Source: Lysobacterales bacterium (GTDB lineage: Bacteria; Pseudomonadota; Gammaproteobacteria; Xanthomonadales; Ahniellaceae). Taken from it: a DNA stretch of 64,000 bases. Shown in pieces: positions 8,733-18,162 of the stretch. The notes below the pieces were generated by a model. The model ran no database searches. It worked only from the letters and a program-made list of their open reading frames with translations, and was not told the DNA's origin. Position numbers and translations under genes: made by a program. The stretch lies in NCBI GenBank assembly GCA_016703225.1, contig JADJCM010000003.1:186001-250000 (forward strand), in the 5' to 3' direction. How positions within the stretch are numbered: the stretch's first letter is position 1; every line of letters starts with the position of its first letter.

Positions 8733-11108
8733 ATGAAATTCTCTGAAAACTGGTTGCGCGCGCTGGCGCCCGTGGATGCGGATCGTGCTGACCTGATGCA
8801 TCGCCTGACCATGGCCGGACTCGAGGTCGAGGGCGTGGAGGTGCTGGGTGAAGGTCTCGATGGCGTGGTCATCGGGGAGATCATCGAAGCCGAAAAACAT
8901 CCCAACGCAGACAAGTTGCGTGTGTGCATGGTCGCGGTCGGGCAGGGTGAGCCGCTGCAGATCGTCTGCGGCGCACCCAATGCGCGCGTCGGTCTGAAGG
9001 CACCGTTGGCGACGATCGGTGCGACCCTTCCGAACGGCATCGCAATCAAGCAGGCCAAGCTGCGTGATGTCGATTCGTTCGGCATGTTGTGCTCGACGCG
9101 CGAACTGGGTTTGAGTGACGACCACGCCGGCTTGATGGAGTTGCCGGCCGACGCGCCGGTCGGGCAGGCATTTGCCACCTGGATCGGACTGCCCGATGCC
9201 AGCATCGAGATCAAACTGACGCCGAATCGTCCGGATTGCCTGAGCCTGCGCGGACTGGCTGCGGAGGTCTCCGCGCTGTATGGCTTGACGCCTGACGATG
9301 CTGCGCAGATCGTGGTGGACGCGCAGTCGTCGGTGGCGCGCAACGTGCGACTCGATGCACCCGCCGACTGCCCGCGCTATCTCGGGCGTGCGATCGAGGG
9401 CATCGACCCCGCGGCAGCGACGCCGCTGTGGCTGAAGGAGCGCCTGCGCCGTTGCGGTCTGCGCTCGATCAGCGCGGTGGTCGATGCGACCAATTACGTG
9501 ATGCTCGAACTCGGGCAGCCGATGCATACCTTCGACCTCGATGCGCTGCACGGCGGCATCAGCGTGCGCCGCGCGCGCACGGGCGAGAAGATCAAGCTGC
9601 TCGATGAGCGCGAGGTCGAACTCGATGCCGGGTTTCTGATCATCGCCGATGACAAGAACGCGCTCGCCGTCGCCGGGGTGATGGGCGGCTACGACTCGCG
9701 CGTGACCACGACCAGTCGCAACCTGTTCCTCGAGTCCGCACATTTCGCGCCGGCCGCGGTGCAGGGGCGCGCGCGCAAGCTCGGGCTGCATACCGATGCC
9801 TCGCACCGCTTCGAACGCGGTGTCGATCCGGAACTGCCGCGCCAGGCGATCGAGCGCTTGACGCAGTTGATCGTCGAGATCGCCGGCGGCGTGCCCGGCC
9901 CGGTGGTCGAGGCGAAGTCGGACGCGCACCTGCCAGTGCGTGCTCCGGTGCGCCTGCGCGCCGCGCGTCTGGCGCGCGTGACCGGAATTGCTCTGGCGGC
10001 GACGGAGGTCGAGCGCATCCTGCACGCGCTCGGGCTGCGCGTCAGTGCTTGCGAGGGGGGCTGGGAGGCGGTGCCGCCGAGCCAGCGTTTCGACATAGAG
10101 ATCGAGGAAGACCTGATCGAAGAAGTCGTTCGCGTGCATGGCTACGAACGCGTGCCGACAGCGGTGCCGCGCGGCGAGATCGCGCTGCGGCTTCCGCCCG
10201 AGGCGCAGGTTCCGAGCGCGGCGATGCGCGCGGCGCTGATCGCGCGCGATTACCGCGAGTGCCTGCACTTCAGTTTCGTCGCCTCGTCCTGGCTGCAGCA
10301 GTGGGGCATGGCGGAGGGCGCAGTCGCGTTGGCCAATCCGCTGTCGGCCGATCTGGATGTGATGCGCACCAGCCTGTTGCCGGGTCTGGTGGATGCCTTG
10401 CGTCGCAACCAGTCGCGGCAACTGGAGCGCGTGCGCCTGTTCGAGATCGGCAAGTCGTTCCAGGCCGGTGACCCGCCGATCGAAACGCCGCGTCTGGCGC
10501 TGGTCGCGACCGGAACCGCGGCCGCCGAGCAGTGGGGCGTGTCCGCGCGCGAGATCGACTTCTTCGACATCAAGGGGGACCTGGAACAGTTGTTCGCGCT
10601 GACCGGGCAGGCGGCGGCGTTCACGCTGCGTCCGGCACGGGTGCGGTGGCTGCACGCCGGTCGCGGCGCCGAGTTGCTGCGTGAAGGGCATGTGGTCGGC
10701 TTCGCTGGCTGCCTCGATCCGCGCTTGGCCGGGGAACTCGGCCTTGCGGGCGATGTGTACGTCGCGGAACTGGAACTGGCCGCATTGACCGCGCGCGATC
10801 TGCCGCGGGCAGGCGATCTGAGCCGTTATCCATCGCTGCGCCGCGACATTGCGATCGTCGTCGAAAAAACCATTGAATTCGCGCGATTGGAAGACATTGT
10901 GCGGGAAACGCTTGGGCCGCTACTGCGGGAATTCGTGCTGTTTGACGAGTTTGCCGGCAAAGGCTTGCCTGAAAACACAAGAAGCCTCGCTATGGGCTTG
11001 ATTTTGCAGGAGGCTTCGCGCACCCTTGCGGACGTGGATGCCGATTCTGCGGTGCAGTCCGTGTTGGCTGCACTGGAACAGAAGACGGGCGCGAAGTTGC
11101 GAGGCTGA
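8733..11108 (+). CDS. pheT: Phenylalanyl-tRNA synthetase beta subunit
   Basis: 791 aa (E. coli 795). N-terminal MKFSENWLRALAPVD, the OB-fold tRNA-binding domain around residues 40-150 (GEIIEAEKHPNADKLRV), B3/B4 editing domain, B5 domain and the C-terminal ferredoxin-like anticodon domain (RYPSLRRDIAIVVEK). Works with PheS to charge tRNA-Phe and edit mis-charged Tyr. ATG has AAGGAA upstream. The stop is followed after one base by ihfA. Confidence 0.97.
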   Translation: MKFSENWLRALAPVDADRADLMHRLTMAGLEVEGVEVLGEGLDGVVIGEIIEAEKHPNADKLRVCMVAVGQGEPLQIVCGAPNARVGLKAPLATIGATLPNGIAIKQAKLRDVDSFGMLCSTRELGLSDDHAGLMELPADAPVGQAFATWIGLPDASIEIKLTPNRPDCLSLRGLAAEVSALYGLTPDDAAQIVVDAQSSVARNVRLDAPADCPRYLGRAIEGIDPAAATPLWLKERLRRCGLRSISAVVDATNYVMLELGQPMHTFDLDALHGGISVRRARTGEKIKLLDEREVELDAGFLIIADDKNALAVAGVMGGYDSRVTTTSRNLFLESAHFAPAAVQGRARKLGLHTDASHRFERGVDPELPRQAIERLTQLIVEIAGGVPGPVVEAKSDAHLPVRAPVRLRAARLARVTGIALAATEVERILHALGLRVSACEGGWEAVPPSQRFDIEIEEDLIEEVVRVHGYERVPTAVPRGEIALRLPPEAQVPSAAMRAALIARDYRECLHFSFVASSWLQQWGMAEGAVALANPLSADLDVMRTSLLPGLVDALRRNQSRQLERVRLFEIGKSFQAGDPPIETPRLALVATGTAAAEQWGVSAREIDFFDIKGDLEQLFALTGQAAAFTLRPARVRWLHAGRGAELLREGHVVGFAGCLDPRLAGELGLAGDVYVAELELAALTARDLPRAGDLSRYPSLRRDIAIVVEKTIEFARLEDIVRETLGPLLREFVLFDEFAGKGLPENTRSLAMGLILQEASRTLADVDADSAVQSVLAALEQKTGAKLRG

Positions 11109-11109
11109 G

Positions 11110-11412
11110 ATGGCGTTGACCAAGGCAGAACTCGCCGAACGGCTCTTTGAGCACGTCGGCCTGAACAAGCGCGAGGCGAAGGAGTTCGTCGACTCGTTCT
11201 TCGACGTGATGCGCGATGCCTTGGCGCGTGGAGAGCAGGTGAAATTGTCGGGTTTCGGCAACTTCGATCTGCGCCAGAAGAACCAGCGCCCCGGCCGCAA
11301 TCCGAAAACCGGCGAAGAAATCCCGATCTCGGCTCGACGTGTGGTCACGTTTCGTCCGGGCCAGAAGCTCAAGGTGAGGGTCGAGGCGTATGCTGGATCA
11401 GGGCAGCAATAA
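11110..11412 (+). CDS. ihfA: Integration host factor subunit alpha
   Basis: 100 aa; MALTKAELAERLFEHVGLNK and the DNA-bending beta-arm GRNPKTGEEIPISARRVV are diagnostic of IHF-alpha. IHF bends DNA at sites for recombination, replication and transcription, and could serve the integrase of the element at 31-36 kb. ATG follows the pheT stop as TGAGATG; the 3' end overlaps the next gene by 23 bp. The pheST-ihfA order is conserved in gammaproteobacteria. Confidence 0.97.
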   Translation: MALTKAELAERLFEHVGLNKREAKEFVDSFFDVMRDALARGEQVKLSGFGNFDLRQKNQRPGRNPKTGEEIPISARRVVTFRPGQKLKVRVEAYAGSGQQ

Positions 11413-11746
11413 CGAGCTCCCGCCGATCCCGGCGAAGCGCTACTTCACCATCGGTGAGGTGAGCGACCTGTGCGCCGTGAAGCCGCACGTGCTGCGTTAT
11501 TGGGAGCAGGAATTCACCAGCCTGAACCCGGTCAAGCGTCGCGGCAACCGTCGCTACTACCAACGCCACGACGTGCTGATGATCCGCCAGATCCGTTCGC
11601 TGCTGTACGACCAGGGCTTCACCATCGGTGGCGCGCGCCAGCGCCTGGAGGGTAACCAGGGAAAGGCTGAAGCGACGATCGGTACGCAGATCGTCAAGCA
11701 GGTGCGGCAGGAACTGGAAGAGGTGTTGGTCATCCTGAAGCGCTGA
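11390..11746 (+). CDS. MerR-family transcriptional regulator
   Basis: 118 aa with a winged HTH: RYFTIGEVSDLCAVKPHVLR, then YWEQEF and RRGNRRYYQRHDV, followed by a short coiled dimer helix (residues about 85-118). No effector domain or Cys pair is visible, so it is not a metal sensor of the MerR/ZntR kind. It overlaps ihfA by 23 bp, the usual arrangement in gammaproteobacteria; targets are unknown. Confidence 0.92.
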   Translation: MLDQGSNNELPPIPAKRYFTIGEVSDLCAVKPHVLRYWEQEFTSLNPVKRRGNRRYYQRHDVLMIRQIRSLLYDQGFTIGGARQRLEGNQGKAEATIGTQIVKQVRQELEEVLVILKR

Positions 11747-11751
11747 GCGCG

Positions 11752-11780
11752 TTGCGGGATTGGCGGCGAGCGGTCACAAT
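11752..11780 (+). promoter_or_regulatory. Sigma-70 promoter of tRNA-Pro
   Basis: TTGCGG (11752-11757), 17-bp spacer, CACAAT (11775-11780), 31 bp before the tRNA 5' end. Moderate hexamer match. Confidence 0.45.
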
Positions 11781-11811
11781 CCGCGCCCGCGCTCGTCGCG
11801 GAATCCGATGT

Positions 11812-11888
11812 CGGGGCGTAGCGCAGCCTGGTAGCGCATTTGCCTGGGGGGCAAAGGGTCGTGGGTTCGAATCCCGCCGTCCCGACCA
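11812..11888 (+). tRNA. tRNA-Pro (anticodon GGG)
   Basis: 77 nt with encoded CCA. Acceptor CGGGGCG (11812-11818) pairs with CGTCCCG (11878-11884) with one G-U. Anticodon stem TTTGC/GCAAA encloses CTGGGGG, anticodon GGG; T-loop TTCGAAT. Confidence 0.97.
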
Positions 11889-11900
11889 ATCTGGATCAGG

Positions 11901-11924
11901 AACCCGGCTGCGGCCGGGTTTTTT
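11901..11924 (+). terminator. Rho-independent terminator of tRNA-Pro
   Basis: 8-bp stem AACCCGGC (11901-11908) / GCCGGGTT (11913-11920), loop TGCG, six T residues to 11924. Confidence 0.9.
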
Positions 11925-11996
11925 GTGGGCGCTCACGGCGCCTTGGAGCGCATCGGGTAGCATCGTCCGCCTCATGGCTGGGAAGGTCTATTGCCG

Positions 11997-14900
11997 ATGC
12001 GATTCCGTTCTGGCGTGCTGGTTCTCGCGGTCGCGGTCGCGATCGCGTTCGTGTTGCACGCGGACCCGGTCGGCGCCGGCCAGCTGCGGCTGGCGACCGG
12101 TGATGTCGACACCGATGGCTTGACGCGCAGCAGCGCCGAAGTCGAAGCCGAATCGCGGGTATCGCATCTGATCGTCCAGTTCGATCGCGCATCGACAGCG
12201 GATGTGCGCGCGGCGCTCGCGCGCTCCGGGGCTGCCATCGAAGCCTACGTGCCGGATGCGGCTTTCCGTGTGCGTCGCAACGGCGTGTCCGGCGACGCGT
12301 TGCGCGCGATCCCGGGCGTGACCTGGGTCGGCCATTGGCGCAGCGAATGGAAGCTGGCGCCGGCCTTGCGTGCAGCGACTCCGGGCACGCGCTTCGATGT
12401 CTACGGCCACGTCGATGGCGATCTGGATGCACTGCTTGCGGCGATCGCCAAGCTCGCGCCGACGGCGCGCATCGAGATTCACGGCAGCGACCGCTTGCCG
12501 CGCGCGACGATCGCGCTGTCGGTCGACGCGAATGCCATGCTCGATGCACTCGCGCGAGCCGACGCAATCAGCTGGATCGCGCCGCATGCGGCGCCCGAGC
12601 CGCACAACACCGAGGCTAGCGGCGCGATCCAGAGCGGTGTCGTCGGCACGCATCCGCTGTGGACGCGCGGGCTTACCGGGCATGGCCAGGTGGTTGCGGT
12701 TGCCGACAGCGGACTCGATGCCAACGAGCGCTGGTTCACCCGTTACGACCCGGGCAGCGGCGCGCTGGTGTTCGTCACGCCGGCGCAGGACACGACCCCG
12801 CCGGCGCCGGGCTCACTGGTCAGCAATGCCAAGGTGATCGCGAACTGGGTGCAGCCCGGCGCGACCGCGTACGAGACGCTCGCTCCCTGCGGTACCGTCG
12901 AGGCGATCCAGCACGGCACCCACGTCAGCGGCAGCGTCGCTGGGGATAGCGGCGTCACCGCGACGCCGCTGCTCGCCCACGCCGATGCCGGTGATGGCAT
13001 GGCGCCGAACGCTCAGTTGCTGTTCCAGGACATCGGTGCCGATTGCCTGGTCGTCGCCGACTACGCGGCCACGTTGCTGCAGGCGCGCGCCGGCGGCGCG
13101 CACATCCACAGCAACAGCTGGGGCGCGCCCACCGGCAACAGCTACACCGGCTACGACTTCGATGCCGACGACACCACCTGGGCGCTGCAGGACCTGCTCC
13201 TGGTCGCCTCGGCCGGCAATCGTGCCGACGCCATCGCCGCCATCGGCTCGCCCGGCAACGCCAAGAATGCGCTGACCGTCGGCGCACTGCTGCACGGTGC
13301 CAGCGAGTGTGCGGCCAGCCTGCACACCACCGCTGGCGTCTGGGGTACGAGCATCGGCCCCGGCAGCGGCTGGCGCGACAAGCCCGAGATCAGCGCGCCC
13401 GGCGTGGCCACGATCTCCGCGGCCGGCGACGACTTCAGCTTCGGTGCCGAGGAACCGGCCGAGAGCAAGGCGCTGAGCGGTACCTCGATGGCGACCCCGA
13501 CGGTCGCCGGCGGCGCTGCACTGATGCGTCAGTATTTCGCCGAGGGCCGCTATCCGCACGGCAGCGTCAGCGCCGGCGATCGTCTCCACCTGCTGGCGCC
13601 GACGCTGAAGGCGGCCGTGGTCAACAGCACCGGCGAGATCCTCAACAGCTTCATCGGCGAGACACGGTTGCCGAGCTACATCAGCGGCTGGGGTCGCATG
13701 TACCTGGATCGCGACCTCTACTTTCCCGGCGACAGTCGCCGCCAGCGGGTGTTCGAGCGCAGCCACGGCAGTGGACTCGCCACCGGCGAAGTGCATGAGT
13801 ACGCGATCGAAAACGTCGCCTCCGGGCAAGCGTTGCGCGCGACGCTGGCCTGGTTCGACGTTGCGTCGATCCCGGGCGTCGACTATCCGCTGGTTAACGA
13901 TCTCGACCTCGAAGTCGTCGGCCCCGGCGGCGAGCTGTATCGCGGCAATGCTTTCGGCGACGACACCAGTTGCCAGACGCAGGCCTGCTACGACCCCTGC
14001 GAAGCGACGCTGCCGCAGCGCCCGGTCAACAGCACGATTTCGATCGCAAACGTCGGCAGCCGCGACTCACGCAACAACCTCGAAGCGATCCGTCTGCTGG
14101 CGCCGACGCCGGGACGCTACGTATTTCGCGTGCGCGGATTCTCGGTGCCCGGCAACGATCGCGTCGGCAGCGATCGGCAAGGTTACGGACTGGTGGTCGC
14201 TGGTGCCTTCGGACTGCCGGCCGCGCCGCCCGCGGCCGCGCCGCAGAATCCCGCGGTCACGCAGAACGACAGCAGCGGCATCCGCGTCGAATTCGATGCC
14301 GTGGTCGGTGCGACTGCGTACCAGTTGTACCGTGCCATCGGCAGTTGCGCCGCCGCCGACATCGCCGACTTCCATCTCGCCGGCGTCGCCACCGGCGCCA
14401 GCGTCCTCGACCCCAACACCATCGGCGGCGACACCTACGCTTATCGTGTGCGCGCCATCGGCAACGATGTCGAGGGCACGGCCAGCGCCTGCATCGAAGC
14501 GGTTTCGAATGACGACTGCACGCTGCCGCCCTTGTTCGATCGCGAAGCGCCCGTGGCCGATGCCGCTGCGGCCAGTTGCCGCGTCGCGCTCAGCTGGAAT
14601 CCGGCGCCGGCGCGCTGCGCGTTGTCGAGCGCGGTGGAGTACACGGTGCAGCGCTCGCTGACGCCGGACTTCGCCGCATTCGCTTCCTTCATCGCATCGT
14701 CGGCCAATTATCTCGACACCAGCGTCGCCAACGGCGTGCCGTATTTCTACCGCGTGCTCGCCCGGGATTCGTTCGGCAACGAAAGCCTGCCGAGCGCGAT
14801 CCGCAACGCCACTCCGGTCGGCGCCGGTGGCCCGGCCGGCCTCGGCTTCATCGACGATGCCGATACCCGCACCCACGCCGAACTCGAAACTCCCTGGCAG

Positions 14901-15608
14901 TTCGCGAGCGGATTGGTCGCCGACGGCAGCTACGCGTACAAGACCGGTGCCAGCGCGGCGGTCTATCCGCGCAACACCTGCGCCAGCGTGACGTTGCCGG
15001 CGCTCACCCTTCCCGATGACGCAACCCTGCGCTACGACGCCCGCTTCCAGCTGGAGACCGGCTGGGACGGCGTGGTTGTAGAGATCTCCACCGACGACGG
15101 CGCCACCTGGTCCGACCTGCCCCCGAGCGGTGGCTACCCCGGCAGCTTCGAGGCCACCGGCAGTCCGCCGATCAACGCCTGCGGCTACCCGTCCACGCGA
15201 GGCGCCTTCAGCGGCGACAACGGCGCCTTCCAGACCTACGCCAGATCGCTCGCCGCCTACGCCGGCCAACGCGTGCGCATCCGCTGGCGCCTCTCCACCG
15301 ACCCCGGCATCGAACTGCAAGGCTTCCACCTCGACGCCATCCGCATCGACTCCCCCCGTCTCCCGCTCCCCCCCGACCTCATCCTCCGCGCCGGCTTCGA
15401 CAACGACGACGCCGCCGCGGTAGGAAATGAGCTGCGCAGCACCCTGAAACGACATCGGCCCGCGCGAGGCGGGCCGATGCGGGCGAGGGCGGTCGCCAGT
15501 CAGTTCTGGCTCGGGGTATTTTCCGAGAAGTACTCGTGGCTGTCGGCGTTCTTGATGGCGCTCGACGGATTGCTGATGGCGAGGCTCTTGGCGCCGGACT
15601 GGCCGTAG
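11997..15608 (+). CDS. Secreted subtilisin-family (S8) serine peptidase, multidomain
   Basis: 1,203 aa from ATG 11997. Signal peptide (residues 1 to about 29), an N-terminal prodomain-like part, then a subtilase domain with catalytic Asp237 (VADSGLD), His306 (HGTHVSG) and Ser497 (GTSMATP), plus the oxyanion Asn in NSWG. After about residue 580 come a beta-sandwich domain, fibronectin-like stretches and a jelly-roll (about 970-1130). The natural end is probably near DLILRAGFDNDD (about 15410), similar to the GFE/GFD tails of neighbouring secreted proteins. As read, the frame runs another 190 bp through an 11-bp hairpin and 109 bp antisense into the next gene; a one-base change near 15420 would give TAG at once. 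Confidence 0.9.
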   Translation: MRFRSGVLVLAVAVAIAFVLHADPVGAGQLRLATGDVDTDGLTRSSAEVEAESRVSHLIVQFDRASTADVRAALARSGAAIEAYVPDAAFRVRRNGVSGDALRAIPGVTWVGHWRSEWKLAPALRAATPGTRFDVYGHVDGDLDALLAAIAKLAPTARIEIHGSDRLPRATIALSVDANAMLDALARADAISWIAPHAAPEPHNTEASGAIQSGVVGTHPLWTRGLTGHGQVVAVADSGLDANERWFTRYDPGSGALVFVTPAQDTTPPAPGSLVSNAKVIANWVQPGATAYETLAPCGTVEAIQHGTHVSGSVAGDSGVTATPLLAHADAGDGMAPNAQLLFQDIGADCLVVADYAATLLQARAGGAHIHSNSWGAPTGNSYTGYDFDADDTTWALQDLLLVASAGNRADAIAAIGSPGNAKNALTVGALLHGASECAASLHTTAGVWGTSIGPGSGWRDKPEISAPGVATISAAGDDFSFGAEEPAESKALSGTSMATPTVAGGAALMRQYFAEGRYPHGSVSAGDRLHLLAPTLKAAVVNSTGEILNSFIGETRLPSYISGWGRMYLDRDLYFPGDSRRQRVFERSHGSGLATGEVHEYAIENVASGQALRATLAWFDVASIPGVDYPLVNDLDLEVVGPGGELYRGNAFGDDTSCQTQACYDPCEATLPQRPVNSTISIANVGSRDSRNNLEAIRLLAPTPGRYVFRVRGFSVPGNDRVGSDRQGYGLVVAGAFGLPAAPPAAAPQNPAVTQNDSSGIRVEFDAVVGATAYQLYRAIGSCAAADIADFHLAGVATGASVLDPNTIGGDTYAYRVRAIGNDVEGTASACIEAVSNDDCTLPPLFDREAPVADAAAASCRVALSWNPAPARCALSSAVEYTVQRSLTPDFAAFASFIASSANYLDTSVANGVPYFYRVLARDSFGNESLPSAIRNATPVGAGGPAGLGFIDDADTRTHAELETPWQFASGLVADGSYAYKTGASAAVYPRNTCASVTLPALTLPDDATLRYDARFQLETGWDGVVVEISTDDGATWSDLPPSGGYPGSFEATGSPPINACGYPSTRGAFSGDNGAFQTYARSLAAYAGQRVRIRWRLSTDPGIELQGFHLDAIRIDSPRLPLPPDLILRAGFDNDDAAAVGNELRSTLKRHRPARGGPMRARAVASQFWLGVFSEKYSWLSAFLMALDGLLMARLLAPDWP
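15453..15479. terminator. Perfect hairpin between convergent protease genes
   Basis: CATCGGCCCGC (15453-15463), loop GCGAG, GCGGGCCGATG (15469-15479): 11 perfect base pairs. No T-run follows on either strand, so intrinsic termination is possible but weakly supported. It lies inside the 3' extension of the subtilase reading frame, which argues that the frame is over-extended. Confidence 0.5.
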
Positions 15609-16588
15609 ACGATGTCGTCGGTGTTGCCGAGTACGTCGAAGTGGCTGAGTTCGTGGATGATGGTGCCGGCCTTGGAGTCGGTGCCGGTGTTCGGTGCCGA
15701 CCAGAAGGCGTTGCACAGGTACACGCGGTAGGGCTGGGTCGGGTAGACGTAGGCGTAGTAGTTCTGGGTGCAGCCGCAGTTGAAGGTCAGCTTGGTGTTG
15801 GCCAGCGCGTATTCGATGCGGTCGTAGTTGCCCTTGACGCTGTTGAAGCGCGAACTGGTGGCGGTGCCGAACCAGGTCTTGTAGCGGGTGGTGACGGTCG
15901 AGTAGGTCTTGCTGGTGAAGTAGCTGTCGGAGTTGATGGCGTAGCTGCGTGCCGAGGTGAGTGCGGTCTTGATCGAGCTCTGGCGCGTGGTCGAACAGCT
16001 CTCGAACGCCGGTGTCGGATTCAGCGCCTTCATGCCGATCGGGAAGGCTTCGTCGTAGTTGTTCGGCTCGCCGGCGCCGTCCACCCAGCGCAGGATCGGG
16101 AACGATTCGATGCGCTTGGCGTGGCCACCGCGAGGGCTGTCGTGGGCGTCGGCGCCCGCAGCCAGGTCGATCGCGTACTTCATCTCGTACTGGCCGGAGG
16201 CTGAGAAGTCGTAGGCTTCCGACAGGTCGAGTTCGATCGACTTGGACTCGCCCGGCTGCAGCGTCATCCAGTCGTCCGCGCTTGGCGCGCCGCGCTTGAT
16301 CCAGCGACCGTTGTAGTCGGAGTCCATGCCGCCGACGGCCACATCGAACAGGTCATGCTCAATGCCGAAGAACGGCGTCTGCCACTTCAGGACGCTGACG
16401 GCTTCTTTGCCGTCGTTGCGCATGGTGAAGTGGACCGCGGAGCCGATGTCCTGGCTGGCCTTGTCGAGCGAAGGCGCCATCACCACGCTCAGACCGGCAG
16501 CCTGCACCGATGTGGCCGCAAGCGCTGCGGTGATCGACAACACGAGTGTTCCGAGACCGCGAACAGCGGCCGAATTGCGCTGAATCAT
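15500..16588 (-). CDS. Secreted peptidyl-Lys metalloendopeptidase (M35/aspzincin)
   Basis: 362 aa from the ATG at 16588, preceded by GGGGAGAG; upstream frame is ignored. Signal peptide to about residue 33 (ending SVQA), then a beta-rich prodomain and a catalytic domain. The zinc site is explicit: HELSH (His312, Glu313, His316) followed by NTDDIVYG, the aspzincin TxDxxYG motif with Asp325 as third ligand. Family members cut before lysine. Cysteines in FNCGCTQN and YLCNAF suggest disulfides. It is divergent from the zinc-uptake operon, whose operator lies about 180 bp upstream of its start; shared regulation is possible but unproven. Confidence 0.92.
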   Translation of the reverse strand: MIQRNSAAVRGLGTLVLSITAALAATSVQAAGLSVVMAPSLDKASQDIGSAVHFTMRNDGKEAVSVLKWQTPFFGIEHDLFDVAVGGMDSDYNGRWIKRGAPSADDWMTLQPGESKSIELDLSEAYDFSASGQYEMKYAIDLAAGADAHDSPRGGHAKRIESFPILRWVDGAGEPNNYDEAFPIGMKALNPTPAFESCSTTRQSSIKTALTSARSYAINSDSYFTSKTYSTVTTRYKTWFGTATSSRFNSVKGNYDRIEYALANTKLTFNCGCTQNYYAYVYPTQPYRVYLCNAFWSAPNTGTDSKAGTIIHELSHFDVLGNTDDIVYGQSGAKSLAISNPSSAIKNADSHEYFSENTPSQN

Positions 16589-16764
16589 GTGCTCTCCCCA
16601 GAGTTTCGAATGTGTTTGCGTGGATGTCGCCGCTGCGGGCAACCCGTCGAAGCTATCGACGCCCATCGATCCGTTGCAACTGGTTTCGATTGCGCGGCGC
16701 AGCACGCGCGCCGGGGGTCGCGGCGCCGCCGCGAGGGGTGTGGCGATGCGTTGCGGTGTCGCCA

Positions 16765-16787
16765 TGAACGTGACAATATAACATCGC
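16765..16787. promoter_or_regulatory. Putative Zur operator upstream of the zinc-uptake operon
   Basis: The 23 bp at 16765-16787 match 16 of 23 positions of the gammaproteobacterial Zur box (half sites GTTATA / TATAAC). The right half AATATAACATCGC is the stronger one. It overlaps a TATAAC -10-like hexamer and lies 61 bp before the porin ATG, the expected repressor position. Consensus is from memory of the enterobacterial Zur site. Confidence 0.6.
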
Positions 16788-16848
16788 AAGCGACCGAGTT
16801 AGGACCCGCCTTGGCGCTTATTTCGTTGTTTTGGCGAGGATTTCTCCG

Positions 16849-18153
16849 ATGCGATTTCGACCGACGATTTCCCTTTTCGCCCTGATGCTGGCGTCCACGG
16901 CGTTGGCCGAGCCGGCTGCGGCGCCTCCGGTTGAGGCACTGGAGGCGCGCATCCGGATGCTGGAGGCGCAGTCCCGCGAAATGCTCCAGGCGCTTGAGCA
17001 GGCGCGTGCGGAGATCGCAGCGCTGCGAGCGACACCGACGGATGCGGTGGCAGTGGCGGCGCTGCCGGAGCCAGGCACAGCGTCCGGTCCCAACGCCTTC
17101 AATCCCGCGATCAGCATCATCCTCAATGGCAGCTTTGCGCACCATTCGTTCGATCCGGAAAGCTATGAGATCGCCGGATTCCCGCTCGCCGGAGAGGCCG
17201 GGCCCGGTGCGCAGGGCTTGTCCCTCGGCGAGAGCGAGATCGCGTTCGCGGCCAACATCGACGAGAAGTTCTACGGCCAGCTCACGCTCGCGATCGAGAG
17301 CGAGGACGGCGAGGATGGCATCGGCGTCGAGGAGGCCTATATCGAGACCACGGCCTTGCCGGCCGGGTTGAGCGTTCGCGCCGGGCGCTTCTTCTCGAAC
17401 ATCGGTTACCTCAACACCCACCATGCGCATACCGATGCGTTCTCTGATCGGCCGCTGGCGTATCAGGCACTGCTCGGCAACCAGTACGCCGACGATGGCG
17501 TGCAACTGCGCTGGGTGGCGCCGACCGACGTGTATCTTGAACTCGGCGGCGAGTGGATGCGCGGCCAGTCCTTTCCGAGCGGTGGCGCGGCGCGCTCCGG
17601 CACCGGTGTGCGCAGCTTGTCCGCACATGCCGGAGGCGATATCGGCGACGAGAGTTCCTGGCTCGCCGGCGTCTCGGTGCTGGATGCACGTACCACGGAA
17701 GGCGAGGACGGATTCAGCGGCGACAACCGTTTGTATATCGCCGATCTGACCTGGAAATGGGCGCCGAATGGCAATACCCGCGACGGCGGTGTGACCCTGC
17801 GCAGCGAATACCTGCACGACCGCCGCGAGGGGCGCTATCTCGCCTCGACGCAGGGCATCGAGGTGCCATGGGCGGGTTCGCGCGATGGCGCCTACATCGA
17901 AGGCGTGTGGCGCCTGAACCGGCAGTGGGATACCGGCTACCGCTACGACCGGCTATGGCCGGATGCCTCGGGGCCATTCGCCAGCGACACCGACCCGGTG
18001 CGCCACAACCTGATGCTGACCTGGCGCAACAGCGAGTTCAGTCTGATCCGCCTGCAATACAGCCGCGACGACGCCGCGCCCGCACAACGCGACCATGCGC
18101 TCACGCTGCAGTACCAGACCGCTCTCGGCGCGCATGGCGCACACAAATTCTGA
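16849..18153 (+). CDS. Outer-membrane porin-like protein of the zinc operon
   Basis: 434 aa from ATG 16849 (GAGGA eight bases upstream). Signal peptide ending TALA, then a short coiled coil (about residues 25-65, VEALEARIRMLEAQSREML) and a long alternating hydrophobic beta-barrel domain ending in Phe (GAHKF), the usual C-terminal residue of outer-membrane barrels. The layout resembles phosphate-selective-porin/OprP-like proteins. It is followed 9 bp later by a ZnuA-like gene and preceded by a Zur-like box, so it probably admits zinc or a zinc complex. No TonB box or plug domain is seen. Confidence 0.8.
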   Translation: MRFRPTISLFALMLASTALAEPAAAPPVEALEARIRMLEAQSREMLQALEQARAEIAALRATPTDAVAVAALPEPGTASGPNAFNPAISIILNGSFAHHSFDPESYEIAGFPLAGEAGPGAQGLSLGESEIAFAANIDEKFYGQLTLAIESEDGEDGIGVEEAYIETTALPAGLSVRAGRFFSNIGYLNTHHAHTDAFSDRPLAYQALLGNQYADDGVQLRWVAPTDVYLELGGEWMRGQSFPSGGAARSGTGVRSLSAHAGGDIGDESSWLAGVSVLDARTTEGEDGFSGDNRLYIADLTWKWAPNGNTRDGGVTLRSEYLHDRREGRYLASTQGIEVPWAGSRDGAYIEGVWRLNRQWDTGYRYDRLWPDASGPFASDTDPVRHNLMLTWRNSEFSLIRLQYSRDDAAPAQRDHALTLQYQTALGAHGAHKF

Positions 18154-18162
18154 GGAATCCGC

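Noticed and set aside
7503..10691. Long minus-strand frame of 1,062 aa opposite pheS-pheT
   Set aside because: Antisense shadow caused by high GC; the plus strand holds rplT, pheS and pheT with full conservation.
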